The notes beneath the pieces are model-generated. The model saw only the letters and a program-made list of their open reading frames with translations, made no database searches and was not told the DNA's origin. Shown piece after piece: positions 1 through 11,891 of a stretch of 64,000 nt of DNA; position 1 is the first letter of the stretch, and every line of letters starts with the position of its first letter. The stretch comes from Dugong dugon. Lineage: Eukaryota > Chordata > Mammalia > Sirenia > Dugongidae. The stretch lies in assembly GCA_030035585.1 (NCBI GenBank), contig CM057480.1:2649001-2713000 (forward strand), given 5' to 3'. Made by a program: the position numbers and the translations under genes.

Positions 1-2658
1 AAAAAACTGCACAAAACTGAGCCTGGTGATGCAGTTTCCTACATTGAAAAGATGAGAGCAATTACATGCCAAGAGGGGACACTCAGGGTGCAGAAAGGTT
101 CATTTGCGAGTGGGACTTTTGGGGCTGAGAATACTGCTCACTGTGAACGTGTAATGATCCCAGGCTGGTACCTGGCAGGTCTGACTCACGACAGGAACTG
201 GACCAGGACCAGGGCCACGCGACCCAGGAAGGAAAACATCATTTCTTCCCTTTTCCCATGCTAGTGGTAGATAAAACCACCTTTCTCCCAGCATTCTGTC
301 TTCAGGCGTTTCCCTCCCCACATCCCAGGTGTCCTGTTGTGTCTTCTCAGAGTCCACCAGGACCAGCCTCTAAAATTGTCAGCCCCCAAATCACCTCCCT
401 CACCTCCGCTCACAGCAGCCATCCTAGCTAAACAATCCTATTAATCTAAGCCACTCTAAGGTGCATGTGCTTGTTAGTCCAACAAAAATGCTGCTTATAA
501 ATCAGAAGACTCTGGAACAGACTTGACTCCAGGCAGCAACCCTGCTGCGGTGTAATGGAAACCTGTAGGGCGTGGAGGGAATGGGGGATAGGGTAGGGGC
601 CGTACAGGCCGATAAGCCTTGTCCAGGCCCCACTTCAGGGCCGCCTCCCCGGGAAATTTCTGTTCCAAAGTTCTAAGAAGAACTGGGTGACTGACTGGTT
701 TGTTTCTCTTTGTTTGACAGCCTCCCCATGGCAAAAGCAGCAGAGGGCCCAGGACAAAGGGGGAAGAGGGTGGCATCGGGCTGGTGAGACAGGGACACTG
801 AGAACCACTTGTCCCCTTTGAAAGTTATTGCTTATAGGAGTAGGTTTGCTACATGAATAACTGTACACGATCCCTCTGGAGGTATGGATGTGTACGTATG
901 AGAGACAGACAGACAGATAATGATGTGAGACAAAGGCAGAGAGATGGACAAAGGCAGAGGGAGGGAGAGTAACAGAACATGTTGAACTTTCGACACCCGT
1001 GTCTGAACTATGGACAATCTTCTGAAACTCGGTGCTGTAACCTGGCCATGGACAAACTCATCTAGCCACATGATGTTTCCTAAAACAAGCAGGAGTGAAT
1101 CCCATGGACCTGCAGATTATACTCACTGTTGAGGAGGTGAGGCCCCCAAGTGCAGATAGAACCATCATATACACGTAGGCCACAGCTAAGACCTTTAAAC
1201 CAGTCCTCTAAATATGAAGAACTGACTCCCACACCCCTTCAACAGAAAACAGTCACTTATACCAAGGATCTCACCTTTTTACCTGATGCCTGAAAAATCT
1301 TAATTAAGGTGCCTGATCTTCGGTCAGCTCTAAAAATATAAACCTATGGAATGAAAAAAAAAAATCTAGTTAGGATGGAAACAATGACCAAAGATATTTA
1401 TCAGCATCCTCCTGGGAATCCTACTTATACACCAGACCAGGCAGCAGGAGGCATAGTTATGAGGGCTGATGAAAACGAAGATGTCAGAGTAACTCATTTT
1501 ACCAACCCTGCAGAGTGCCCTTCAATCCTGAGATGAGGGTCACTTCCACTGTTCCTAGGCCACTTTGTTTTTGGAAGCCATGCACAGTAAGACCCAAGAA
1601 GCTTCCAGATTGTCAGTAAACAATTCAACCCCTGGAAAAAGCAAATTATTTTCTTTCTTGAAATACGTCCACCTGCATTTCTATTAACTAAGACTTTAAC
1701 AGTTATCACAAGGCAAGTACTTTAGATAGCGCAGTTTGCCAAAGTGACTCCCCAGAATACCAGTGTCATGGGATGCGTGTCAATGTCAAGTTAAAGCAAC
1801 ATAAAATAAAGTTCTTTACTGTGAGACTTTTAAGAACCTTTAATATGCTCATTTACACCACGAATCTCCATTTATGCAGAACTTCCTAAATTTACTTGAC
1901 TATGGAACTTCTTTTTCAAGCTGCATCTTATGGGAACCAGGGGAAGGAACTTTCCCATGAGGTAGGGTGGCTGCCATCTTAGTGCGGCTGTTTTCATGCC
2001 CTGTCACCAGAAATAAATAATCATCCTGATGCCTAGGGTCCCTCCTGGGGTCCTTGGGAATCAAGTGTACCAGCCACAGTTCCTGGGAATGTGGAGCAGT
2101 CACAACTTTGTCAACTACAACCAGTTTTCCCAGCCCCTCTCCTGTGGTCCAACCAAGAGAAACGTTCTCATGTTCCTTTTTATTAACTGGATACAGATTC
2201 CTTCTTCTGGGCTCTGTCAGTTATAAACACCATTCTAATCTTAAGACTTGACAAGGATCAGCCAGTCATTACAACCATCTGAAGGGAAAATAATAAAATG
2301 AGATTGAGTTTTCTGCAATTAATGAGAAAACAAAGCTGATACTGTCAGCACTGATGCATCCACATAGCTGTGAACTGGAATTTAAGTGTTTTCCCCCAAA
2401 CCACAGAGATGCCTTGTAGCCTGAAGTTCCTCCTCAAGATGACACATCAGTGTGGGTAAAGCCCTCGGTGTTTTTTCTCTCCACCATATAGAGGAATTCA
2501 TGCAGCTAAGAAAGACCCACCCCTTTCTTGAAGTTATCAGAGTTCATCTGCACACCTCCCCCCTGCTCAGTGCCCTGGCTTTATTTGGTTTTGTTTTTAG
2601 AGTCTTTCTCTAGAGCATTAGCATTAGGGGGGAAAGAGGCACATGCTCCAGAAATGTG

Positions 2659-3062
2659 AACCACCACCATCAGCTGCCAACAAGTTGACCTCTACTCATG
2701 GCACCCCAACTCATGGTGGCTCCAACTCATGGTGACCCCAACTCATGGTGGCCCCAACTAATGGTGACCTCAACCCACGGTGGCCCCAGTTCATGGTGAT
2801 CTCAACTCATGGCAACCCCAACTCATGGTGGCCCCAACTCATGGAGATCCCAACTCATGATGACCCCAACTCATGGTGGTCCCAAATCATGGTGGCCCCA
2901 ATTCATAGCAACCCCATGTGTGTTGGAGTAGAACTATGCTCCACAGAGTTTTCAATGGAAGTAGATCACCAGGCATTTCTTCCAAGGCGCCTCTTGGCGA
3001 ACTCGAACCTCCAACCTTTTGGTTAGCAGATAAGCACAATAACTGTTTGCTCTACCCACGGA
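2659..3062 (-). mobile_element. AfroSINE with internal minisatellite
   Basis: Minus-orientation AfroSINE of the subtype with CACCAGGCATTTCTTCCAAG and ending CACGGACTCC. It is flanked by a 13-base direct repeat, CTCCAGAAATGTG, at 2646-2658 and 3063-3075. At about 404 bases it is roughly twice the usual length of this subtype (about 200), because a 16-bp unit has been amplified inside it. Confidence 0.85.
2694..2916. repeat. 16-bp minisatellite inside an AfroSINE
   Basis: One 15-base unit followed by 13 units of exactly 16 bases, consensus ACTCATGGTGACCCCA. The unit is the ordinary AfroSINE segment ACTCATGGTGACCCC, so it arose from the SINE itself. Early units alternate GTGG and GTGA versions, hinting at a 32-bp dimer stage. 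Confidence 0.9.
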
Positions 3063-3474
3063 CTCCAGAAATGTGCACAGCAGGTCCTAACTCCTGCCCA
3101 GGAGGAACCAGGGAACTGAGTCTTATGAACGTATCGCAGTCAAGCCTAGTCAGCTGGATGGCTTCTTAGCTCCCTCATCATATTGACATACTGGCTGAAG
3201 GCTCCAATTAACAATGGTCTCAGGCCATCTGGGCCTCTCCAGAATCCAGACTCCACTTCTCTGTGCCCCAGGAGATAGGGTCAGACTCTGTCATGCCCAT
3301 CTCTGAGGGCTCAGATCCAAAGATTACTCCTCTGTTCAGGCTTTCCCATCAGACAAGCTGGAGAGTTTGTGAGGAATGCAAATTCTTCACTCATTGGACC
3401 TACTCAATCTGGGTTGCCTGTACCTTGAAGCTAAAGAACGAACAAGCATAGCTGTTCACACTTCAGTCCCCTTA

Positions 3475-3642
3475 CCAAACCAGAAACCCAAACCTGTTCA
3501 TCAATTCGATTCCAACTCACAGCGACCGTATAGGATAGAGTAGAACTGCCCCATAGGGTTTCCAAGGAGCAGCTGGTGGATCCAAACTGCCGACCTTTTT
3601 GGTTAGCAGCTAAACTATTAACCACTGTGCCACCAAGGCTCT
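3475..3642 (-). mobile_element. AfroSINE, short subtype
   Basis: Minus copy. It contains ATTCGATTCCAACTCACAGC, CCCCATAGGGTTTCCAAGGA and GGTTAGCAGCTAAACTATTA, ending CCACCAAGGCTCT, which is the tRNA-derived head in reverse. Confidence 0.9.
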
Positions 3643-3731
3643 TTAGAGGTCACAATTCCAGAAGGGATTCAGATTAGCTCTATATCCATGAGGTCTTTTC
3701 TGCACTCTGGAGAGAATACTTTAGGGAAAGC

Positions 3732-3904
3732 TCCTCACCCGCCCCCACCGCCCCCCCCCCAAAAATGCACTGCCATCAAGTCAGTTCTGACTCATAGCGA
3801 CCCTACAGAACAGAGTAGAACTGCCCCATAGGGTTTTCAAGGAGTGGCTGGTGGATCCCAACTGCCGACCATTTGATTAGCAGCCAAGTTCTTAACCCCT
3901 GCAC
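3732..3904 (-). mobile_element. AfroSINE, short subtype with C-rich tail
   Basis: Minus copy flanked by the 10-base repeat TAGGGAAAGC at 3722-3731 and 3905-3914. The 3' tail, usually AAACC-rich on this strand, has become a run of Cs (about 3738-3760). Confidence 0.85.
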
Positions 3905-4164
3905 TAGGGAAAGCCAGACCCACATATTTCACACAGCCCAGCCTTTGGGCTAAACCAGCCTTAGGAACCCAATGCTGCTTCTAAAACATTGGGGAAATAA
4001 AAATCAGAATCTAGGTATAACATAAAGCCCCAAAGACCTAGGATTGGACTTGGCTCCATTAAGCCAAAGTCAAACTTGGGAACGGACTAGGGGAAGGGGG
4101 ATTTGAAGTTGGAGGCCCTGGATGTCATTCCTTTGGTGGGTGCCATGGTGTCAGTCTTAAAAAT

Positions 4165-4188
4165 CACACACACACACACACACACACA
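4165..4188. repeat. (CA)12 dinucleotide run
   Basis: Perfect CA run. In the ITGA9 transcript it is a UG run, about 265 bases downstream of the exon 7 donor. Confidence 0.95.
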
Positions 4189-4450
4189 GAGTCAGTGTAG
4201 AAAACCTCAGATGAGAATGTACAAAGAATGAAGAGGCCTGAGGGTAGTACACTCCGATTAAGCTGCCAAAGTAAACTCTTAAAAGTGGTTGCAAGGAGAC
4301 GGTCAGGGAGTTCCTCATTATGTCAGCACTTACCCGCCAGCCACCCAGGAGAACATTCAGATCAAAGCAAGCTGGCAAACTTCTACAACAGCGGCAGCAC
4401 ATTCCCCTCTTCCGCCTGACCCATGCTATTCCATACACCTTCCTCCTCAC

Positions 4451-4536
4451 CTTTCCAATGCCTTCATCCTGCGGAGCACCCCCTACCACGTCGGTGGCGG
4501 ATGGGTGAGAGAAGTGACCGGCAGTCACCGCGTAAC
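4451..4536 (-). CDS. ITGA9: ITGA9 coding exon 7
   Basis: Begins after CTGTTCAG with two bases completing glycine, then reads YAVTAGHFSHPSATDVVGGA followed by PQDEGIGK. It ends in phase 0 at donor GTGAGG. Length is 86 bases (2 + 28 codons). GYAVTAGHF and DVVGGAPQ are the paired FG and GAP motifs of the next propeller blade. Three residues differ from the human protein as I remember it (SATDV for STIDV, and E for K before GIGK), so this is the most diverged exon in the window. The following exon (expected to begin VYIFRAD) is not found in positions 1-4450. Confidence 0.94.
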
Positions 4537-4784
4537 CTGAACAGGGTGGGTGGGAGCCAAGGGTGGAGTGGAGGGAGGGGTGGGGGCAGGGAGAGAAAAA
4601 GATCCATCAGAGGAAAATGCTTCTCAAGCATGTCCCCCAACTGGGCAACTATGTTCCAGTTATTCCCAGAACACAAACTATCAGGGAACAAATGGCACCT
4701 ATCAGTCTTCTCATACTGAAATGGCCCATCTCACAAAAAGGCATGTCTACAAGGACATCAAGGCAGAAAAGGTGCTTTCTGAGT

Positions 4785-5462
4785 GTCCTCTTTGGGACAG
4801 GTATGGTGATAAATACTCTATATCTGTTATCTTGTTTAAGAGATCATTTTCGTACAGTAAAGTACACGTATGTGAAGCATAGAGTTTGATGAACGTGTAC
4901 ACGTGTACATACCTGCAACCACCACTCAGATGAAGAAAATAAATATAAACGTATCCATAACCATAACTCCAAAAGGTTCCCTCATGCCCTTTCCCAGTCA
5001 ATACCCACCACAGGCAGCCACTATTCTGATTTCTATTGCTATATATTAGATTTGTCTGTCCTACAACTTCACTCAAGATAACATGTGAGACATTCATCCA
5101 TGTTGTTGAGTAGTAGCTCATTTCTTCCTATTGCTGAGCAGTGTTCCATTGCGTGAATACAGCATAATATCTTTATTTATTCTCCTGTTGTTGGGCATTT
5201 GGGTTGTTTCCAGTTTGGGGTTGTTATGAATAAAGCTGCTATAGATATTTTTGTGTATGTCTTTGGGTGCCATTTTCTCTTTTAAGCTCACAGATCTATG
5301 AGGAAGGTATTATTATGATTACTTCCTTTTTAGTTCCATTTCCCATTATTACTTCCATGTGGAAACTGGGACTAAAGGTGGTTAAACAACACGCCCAAGA
5401 TCACACAGTAAGATTGAAATCCAATCTGTGTGTCTCCAAAGCCCCTGCTGTTAACCATTATG
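4785..5462 (+). mobile_element. MIR interrupted by an L1 fragment
   Basis: MIR-like sequence at about 4785-4845 (GGACAGGTATGGTGATAAAT) resumes at about 5285-5462 (GAGGAAGGTATTATTATG ... CCCAAGATCACACAGTAAGA). The piece between is an older L1 3' portion. Orientation of the MIR is approximate. Confidence 0.6.
4846..5280 (-). mobile_element. L1 3' fragment (minus)
   Basis: Reverse-oriented L1 3' region with ACATTCATCCATGTTGTTGA and GTTCCATTG, followed by TTATTTATTCTCCTGTTGTT and the TGGGTTGTTTCC motif, all typical of mammalian L1 3' ends. It sits inside a MIR. Confidence 0.65.
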
Positions 5463-5490
5463 CAATACACCCCAAGAAAGAAGCTGATAG

Positions 5491-5729
5491 TGGATGGATG
5501 GATGAAGGACGGACAGATGGATGAAGGGCTGGATGGTGGATGGATAGATGGATGGATGGAGGATGAATGGATGGATGAGTGGATGGATGGATAGATGATG
5601 GATCGACGGATGGATGGATGAACAGATGGGTGGATGATGGGTGGATGGATGGATGGATGGAAGGATGAATGGAGGATGGATGGATCGATGAATGGATGGG
5701 TGGATGGACGGACAGATGGATGGATGGTC
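5491..5729. repeat. (GGAT)n tetranucleotide array
   Basis: About 240 bases of ATGG/GGAT repeats with scattered GAAGG and GACGG variants, beginning just after a MIR tail. Frames through it (SIHPSIHP type) are repeat artefacts. Confidence 0.95.
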
Positions 5730-5866
5730 GGTCAAAGAATCAAGACGCAAGAAGAATCTAGAAACGGAACAAAGAGAAAGGTTGTATGTTCTTAGTTGGA
5801 ATGTCTCCTGCTTTCTGAGAGCCTTGCTACCAGGCTGAAAGTTCTCCTCTGGTCAGCAGAAACCCT

Positions 5867-6087
5867 GCCAAAAATATAGCTGCTGTCGAGTTGATTCTGA
5901 CTCATGGCGATGCCATGTGGGTCAGAGGAGAATTGTGCTCCATAGGGTTTTCAGTGGTGTTTTTTTTTTTTTTTTCCCAGAAGTAAATCGCCAGGCCTGC
6001 CTTTTAAGCAGCTGCTGGGTCGTCTCAAAGTGCCAGCCTTTCAGTTAGCAGTGAACATGTTAACTATCTGCACCGCCCAGGGACCCC
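5867..6087 (-). mobile_element. AfroSINE, subtype with CGCCAGGCC
   Basis: Minus copy containing CTGACTCATGGCGATGCCAT, an internal T run (about 5960-5975), AATCGCCAGGCCTGCC and the end CACCGCCCAGGGACCCC. Diverged, with no clear flanking repeat. Confidence 0.8.
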
Positions 6088-6599
6088 TGAAAACCCTGTA
6101 AGGCTGTCATACATTCCCCAACCTTGCCATCACCCTAATGGCCGTGCCTATAAGAAGTTTGAGTTTTGTGGTGACATCATGTTGTGGTCAATTCTTATTC
6201 ATCATGGGACTGATTACTTTCAGACAGGGGCTCATATTGCCTACAAGCATTATGAGTAATATCAAAGCCTCAAATGGTCCTCGCTAATCCTTGCAGCAGA
6301 TAAGGGCCTCCATTTTGTATACAGGGAGAAACAACGGGCCCTAAGGTCCAAAGACCTATCCTAGACCCTAAAACCATTGTCCACACTGGGTTCTCTTCTG
6401 CCTTCCCTTCATTCTCTAATTCAGTAATAATGTGCTGAGTCCCCATTATGCACCAGGCACTCTACCAAGCCTTGGAATGTGAGACAATCTCTCCATCTTC
6501 AAGGTGCTCCCAGCCTACTGAGGGGTCACCACCAGTGAGGGGAGCATCTCAGCCACACACAGGTGAGGCAGCTCAGCATCTGCACTCAGCTCCGAAATC

Positions 6600-6865
<266 letters not shown>

Positions 6866-6870
6866 ATTAA

Positions 6871-7023
6871 CCCTATTGCTGTCAAGTCGATTCTGACTCA
6901 GCGACCCTACAGGACAGAGTAGGTCTGCCCCATGGGGTTTCCAAGGAACAGCTGGTGGAGTCGAACTGCCAACATTGTGGTTAGCAGCCATAGCTCTTAA
7001 CCACTGCACCACCAGGGGTCTGA
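6871..7023 (-). mobile_element. AfroSINE, short subtype
   Basis: Minus copy flanked by a perfect 10-base repeat, CATAGATTAA, at 6861-6870 and 7024-7033. It splits the 3' end of a MIR. Confidence 0.92.
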
Positions 7024-7315
7024 CATAGATTAAATAGTAAATAAAAGCATAAGGAGCTGAGAAAGCAGAGCAGCAGACACCCCAAAGCCTCAGTGTAAAA
7101 ATATCATTGGGTCTGTGCTACTGAGCCAAAAACGTGTAGAGGCGAAAAGTGAGTCAGAAATTCCCAGTGAATCTCTATGCAAAAGGTCAGTGGCTTCCCC
7201 TGACATGGAAGTAAATATTTCTCCAGTATTATTAATTATATTTTTAAGTGATAGAATATAAGTATTTATTATAATTTAAATCATGTATAAGGAGTGTGAT
7301 GGTGTACTGTTTTCT

Positions 7316-7681
7316 CAACATTGTCGTTGCTGTGGTTGTGGTTGTTGTCAGCTGTCGTCACGTCATCCCCCAACTCATGGCAACCCCACGCACAACGGAA
7401 TGAAGCACCGCCCGGTCCTGCGTCATCCTCATGCCTGGTTGCAGATAGGCCCACGGTGATCTATAGGATTTTCTTTTGCTGATTTTTGGAAGTCGATTCC
7501 CAGGGCTTTCTTAGTCCACCTTCATCTGGAAGCTCTACTGAAATCTGTTCAGCATCATAGCAACACACAACCCTCCAGTGACAGACAGGTGGTGGCTGTG
7601 CGTAAGGTGCACTGGCCAGGAACTGAACCTGGGTCTCCTGCACGGAAGGTGAGAAATTTACCACTGAACCACTGATGCCTC
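7316..7681 (-). mobile_element. AfroSINE, long subtype
   Basis: About 365 bases, minus. Markers include CAACTCATGGCAACCCCACG, AAATCTGTTCAGCATCATAG, GGTGGTGGCTGTGCGTAAGG and the tRNA-like end CCTGGGTCTCCTGCACGG. Full-length long form. Confidence 0.88.
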
Positions 7682-8379
7682 TTTCTCATCATTAGGCCTC
7701 GCTGAATTTAGCTTCATTTTCAGTTCTGAATTATAGCATTTAGGGCACGGATTAAAGAAAAGAGTCTTGTAATTGTCATCTACACAAGAAAAGACAGCCT
7801 ATCTCTACTCCTAAATAGAAATGGCCTTGTCCTGGCATCATCCTTGCCTGCTGGCTGCTAAACTAAATTGTGATTACCTTCTTCCCAGAAGATTAAAAGA
7901 GTTGAAAAAATAAGAGAAACTTTTCTTAGTCTTTAATTAAACTTCAGCTTAGGTTGCCCTCTGTCATGATAATTTCTGGTTCCTATTATATCTATTTGCA
8001 ACCAGGAAGCAGAAACTTCCTCCAAAGGGAAAGGGATGCTCATGGAAAATCAGGATTCAATTGTAATCATTTTGCATCTGACCATCTGAATCTGAGTAAT
8101 TGCTAAAAAATAAGAAAATAAAATGTTTGCTTCCCTGGAGGGTCAAATGTTGGCTTTTCAAATCACACAGTCTGATTTGGCCCCCTTGGTTTTTTTCCCT
8201 CTCTACCTTCTGTGTGTGGGGCTAGAAGTTAAGAAGTCATGGTTAAAACTGTAACCAATTACAACAGTAGATGTAAAAGCCAACAAACTCTTCTTTCCAC
8301 CAGTAAAACTGCAATTCACGAACTGGGTAGTAACCTCTCCCATTCCCCTTCTTACCTGTCATCTCCCCAAGGTACTCAC

Positions 8380-8509
8380 CCAGGTAAGTGTACCGCCTGT
8401 TCATGATCACCTCGTCGTTCAGTTTGAAATAGGTGTTGTCCGTAAGGTTCAGCACCTTGACCGTCCCAGCCCAATAGAATGACCCTGGGGCACCCATCAC
8501 CACCAGCTC
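8380..8509 (-). CDS. ITGA9: ITGA9 coding exon 6
   Basis: Starts in phase 0 after TTGGTAG and reads ELVVMGAPGSFYWAGTVKVL, then NLTDNTYFKLNDEVIMNRRY and TYL. It ends one base into a glycine codon at the strong donor GTGAGT. Length is 130 bases (43 codons + 1). LVVMGAPGSFYWAG is a complete FG-GAP blade signature. N-L-T is a potential N-glycosylation sequon. Relative to the human protein as remembered, valine replaces isoleucine (GTVKV) and phenylalanine replaces leucine (NTYFK). The exon is clean, with no stop. Confidence 0.96.
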
Positions 8510-8999
8510 CTACCAACAAGAAATCCAAGTTACAGGAAAGAGCACTGAAGAGGGGCAGAGGGTACACAAGAACCACGGTCACAGCACAGCAGAACTCAGA
8601 ATTAGAGATACTTCACCAAGGACTTTTCCAGCTCAGCCAAAAAAAAAAAAAAAAATACATGACCAGATTCCATGACATTATGGAATCTACCATACACATG
8701 GGAATCTTAGGACTAAAGATGCGAAGGCACCAAACAAGGTGACAGAGTGAGTCACACACCAGGTCCCTGTCCTATCCACTGGTGAGGCTGCACACATTTC
8801 CACCAGGATGAAACAAGGAATGGAAAACGTCTGACATTATCCTCCAACACAGCATTTCTGGGAACCATGCCCATGGTAGACAGTAACCCCTCACCTAGCC
8901 GGGACTCCAGTCCCACCACTGGGCAGCTCCATCTTCCTGAAACGCAGCCCAAGGATACAGTGTCCAAAATTCGCTTTGCAAAACCCTCACACTCACAAT

Positions 9000-9880
9000 G
9001 GAACACTACTGAGTCATAAAAAGGAATGGAGTTCTGATCCAGACCACAACATGGGTGAACCCTGAAAACAGTATGCTGAGTGAAACAAGCCAGACACGAA
9101 AGGGCAGATACTGTATAATCCCACTCACCCAAAATACCCAGATCAGACAACTCCATAGAGACAGAAGGCAGATCAGAAGTTACCAGCGGCTGGGAAGAGG
9201 GGGGACTGGGGAGGGACTGTTTAATGGGTGCAGAGTTTCTTTTGGGGTGATGAAAAGTTTGGAAACAGATACTGGTGACAGTTGCACACTACTGTAGATG
9301 TAATTAATGTGCTGCATTTTACACATAAAAATGGTTAAAATGCACCACTACCAGCTGTTCTGATCAGCGCCATGGAGGAAAATTGGACCCTGACAGAATG
9401 GGAGAAAAACGTGGAATAGAACCTCAAATTCCTTTTTAAAAAAATAGAGGTACTGGACTGATTGAGACTGAAGGACTCCCTGAGAATACTGCCCCGAGAT
9501 ACTTTTCAAACCTTGAACCAAAACTACCCCTGAGGTCACCTTGTAGATAATAACATATTGGCTCAAAAAATACATATATATATTACCCATTTAAATACTA
9601 TGCTCCTTTAAGATATGAGACTAAATGGTCACCAATTACTTTATAACCAACATGAGAATATAAGGGGGCAGGGAAGCTAGATTAACGGAAACAGAACAAC
9701 CAGAATGGAAATAATGAGAATGTCCACGCGTTAAGAATGTACCCAATGTCACTGAACAATTTGTGTAGAAATTGTTGAATGGGAACCTAACCTACCATAT
9801 AAACCTTCACCAAACACAGTATTATTTTTTTTAATGGTTAAAATGGCAGATTTTATGTATGTCTGTATACATAAAATCAC
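9000..9880 (+). mobile_element. Old L1 3' UTR carrying a younger L1 insertion
   Basis: L1M-type 3' UTR: ATGGAACACTACTGAGTCAT, ACAACATGGGTGAACCCTGA, GAAACAAGCCAGACACGAAA, TTTTGGGGTGATGAAAAG and ATAAAAATGGTTAAAATG. It is interrupted at 9342 and resumes after 9845 with GGCAGATTTTATGTATG. Confidence 0.8.
9343..9832 (+). mobile_element. Younger L1 3' end nested in older L1
   Basis: A 490-base insertion between perfect 13-base copies of AATGGTTAAAATG (9330-9342 and 9833-9845). Its 3' part (GTCACTGAACAATTTGTGTA and TGTTGAATGGGAACCTAA) matches the elements ending at about 15335 and 20140. Confidence 0.8.
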
Positions 9881-10299
9881 AACTAAAAAAAAAAAAAAGC
9901 TTACACTAATAAACCAAAGATATGCCCTCCAGTCCTCCCTTGAGACCCTCTTCTAAGGAGTGGTTCTAAAGCTTGGTTTATTGACCACTACAGCCCACTG
10001 CAAACTTGGAACAACAGAAACAAAAGACCAGAGAGGTCAACTAAAGGAAGGACAAAGACTGGAAGGTGAAGGGACCACAGGCAGCACAGTACTACTACTC
10101 GTAAAAGCAAACACAAGAACACAAAAGACACAGCAGTCTTCAGCATTCAGCTTAGAGGCGATGGTCCTGCGTCCCTCAACTGGGCTGAGAGCATGCTGTT
10201 GCTACAAAACCATCCAGTGACCAATCCTGGTAACAATTCTAAGAGCACAACGTGATTCAGCTGCCCAAGGACGTCTGCATGGATACCTGCATGGTTTTA

Positions 10300-10680
10300 C
10301 CCACATGAAGATACAAAATTACTGTGGTAATAAAAGCTGGAAATGACTTAACTGTCTAACAAGAGGGAGTGTGAATCATGGAACATCCATTCAACAGAAT
10401 TTCAGGAAACATTAAAAATACTGCAGAAGACGATCCAATGGGCTTGAGCAACAGTCATAACATGCTGTTGAGTGAAAAAGGATGCGCCAATCCATACGCA
10501 CTCTGTGACCATGTTTTGTAAAAGAAAACAAACATCCAGACAGACAGGAACCAGGAGGATATGCCCCAAGATGTTTATTTTTTTCTACTGGGTGACAGGA
10601 TTATAGGAATGTCTTCCCTTTGCTTTCTGTATTTTCTAAAGTAAACTGCAATGAGATCATAAAAGTAATTCTTAAAACAA
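10300..10680 (+). mobile_element. L1 3' UTR fragment
   Basis: ATCATGGAACATCCATTCAA, AAATACTGCAGAAG, AACATGCTGTTGAGTGAAAA and CACTCTGTGACCATGTTTTG are typical of an old L1 3' UTR. Boundaries are approximate. Confidence 0.55.
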
Positions 10681-11891
10681 AACTATTAATTTTTCACTCA
10701 ACAATATTTATTGTATGCCTACTGCTACATATTTGAGGTAGTGATAGACACAGAGGTAAGCGAAGTCCCTCTGTAGGACACTGTCAGGGTGAAGCAGCAC
10801 AGACATGGACATGACATTTTAGGGCAATTTCTATCCAAAAGGGCTAAAATGAACACAATTTCTAACAGAAGGCCCTTCAGCTGTGCATAAAGCTCCACGG
10901 GGGCAGGTCACACAGCCTCGCTGGAGGTCAGGGCAGCGTGTAGGGTGTGCCTCTTGTCACTGAACACAGCAAGCTCTCCTTGTGGCCCGAGGGTCCCCCA
11001 CACATTGCTCTATTTCAGAATCAGATCTTTCCAGGCGGAGCTGGCTTCACATACTGTCGTGAGCTGTGGTTTCTGATAAGTCCCTGGAAGCTAGATCCTG
11101 TCACAAAAATTCTGGGGTTCTGAGGACAATTCATAAAGTCACAGCTGAATTCCCAGGGCGCAAGCGCCTTCAAAAGCCAAAAACAAGTAAAGAGAAGATG
11201 AGGGAGAAGGGCAGAGAGCACGCGGGAAAGAAGGCAAGACTCTGCTGGCAGTGACAGCGGCGGGACAATGCTCCCAACAACACGCATTCTATGGTCAGTC
11301 TCAGGGAAGAACCCTAACCAAAGAGCGGGGTATGAGCACAGGTGGGAGAAAAGCCACAGGATTCCGCCTGAACAATCTGCTTTGGATAATTCAGGAAGGG
11401 GTGGCCCAGGAATGACCGCTGATGAAGGCTGCATTTGAAGGTTCCAAGACCCTATCCCCTGTGAAGGAAGCTGCTGATAAGCCAGGGATTCTAAAAGGTA
11501 TACCGCTGTTTTATAAAAATCTATCACCTTCTGCCCCCAGAACTCTTCTCAGAGAAAACATGGCGGTGCATTCATTCGTTCATTCCTCTTACACTCATCT
11601 GTTCTACGTAAGGGGCTGTGCGAGCTCTAGAAGGCTGGGAGGGAGGCACCTGAGCCGGCCATCACAGGAGAGACGTTTTCCTGGCCTTGAGCTGGGAACA
11701 GAATTTGCAATCAATGTCCAAACACAAAGGGCGTGGAACACCATGAGCGACAGCCTCAGAACTGGTTATATACACAGGATAGAGCTTTCTCCATCTGCAG
11801 CGCTTTATAAGCCAAAGCTGTGAGCATCAACACAGGCCTGGAAAGGCTCTTCGGGACACTGGGCGGTTGATACACTGCTCTCGGATCTGGC

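Larger units (their letters stand above)
1..4450 (-). other. ITGA9: ITGA9 intron 7 (5' part only)
   Basis: Sequence downstream of exon 7 in gene order. A CA run at 4165-4188 and three AfroSINEs occupy 2659-4190. Positions 1-2658 contain only a short GACA/GATA-like purine-rich stretch near 898-965, and otherwise nothing I recognise. No further ITGA9 exon was found. Confidence 0.85.

Noticed and set aside
2658-3063. Possible CRISPR-like array of regular short repeats
   Set aside because: Units are contiguous without unique spacers, derive from SINE sequence, and lie in a mammalian intron.
4157-4528. A 123-codon open frame on the minus strand starting MTAGHFSHPS
   Set aside because: Only its first 78 bases are real (ITGA9 exon 7). 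The rest reads through the donor into intron 7.
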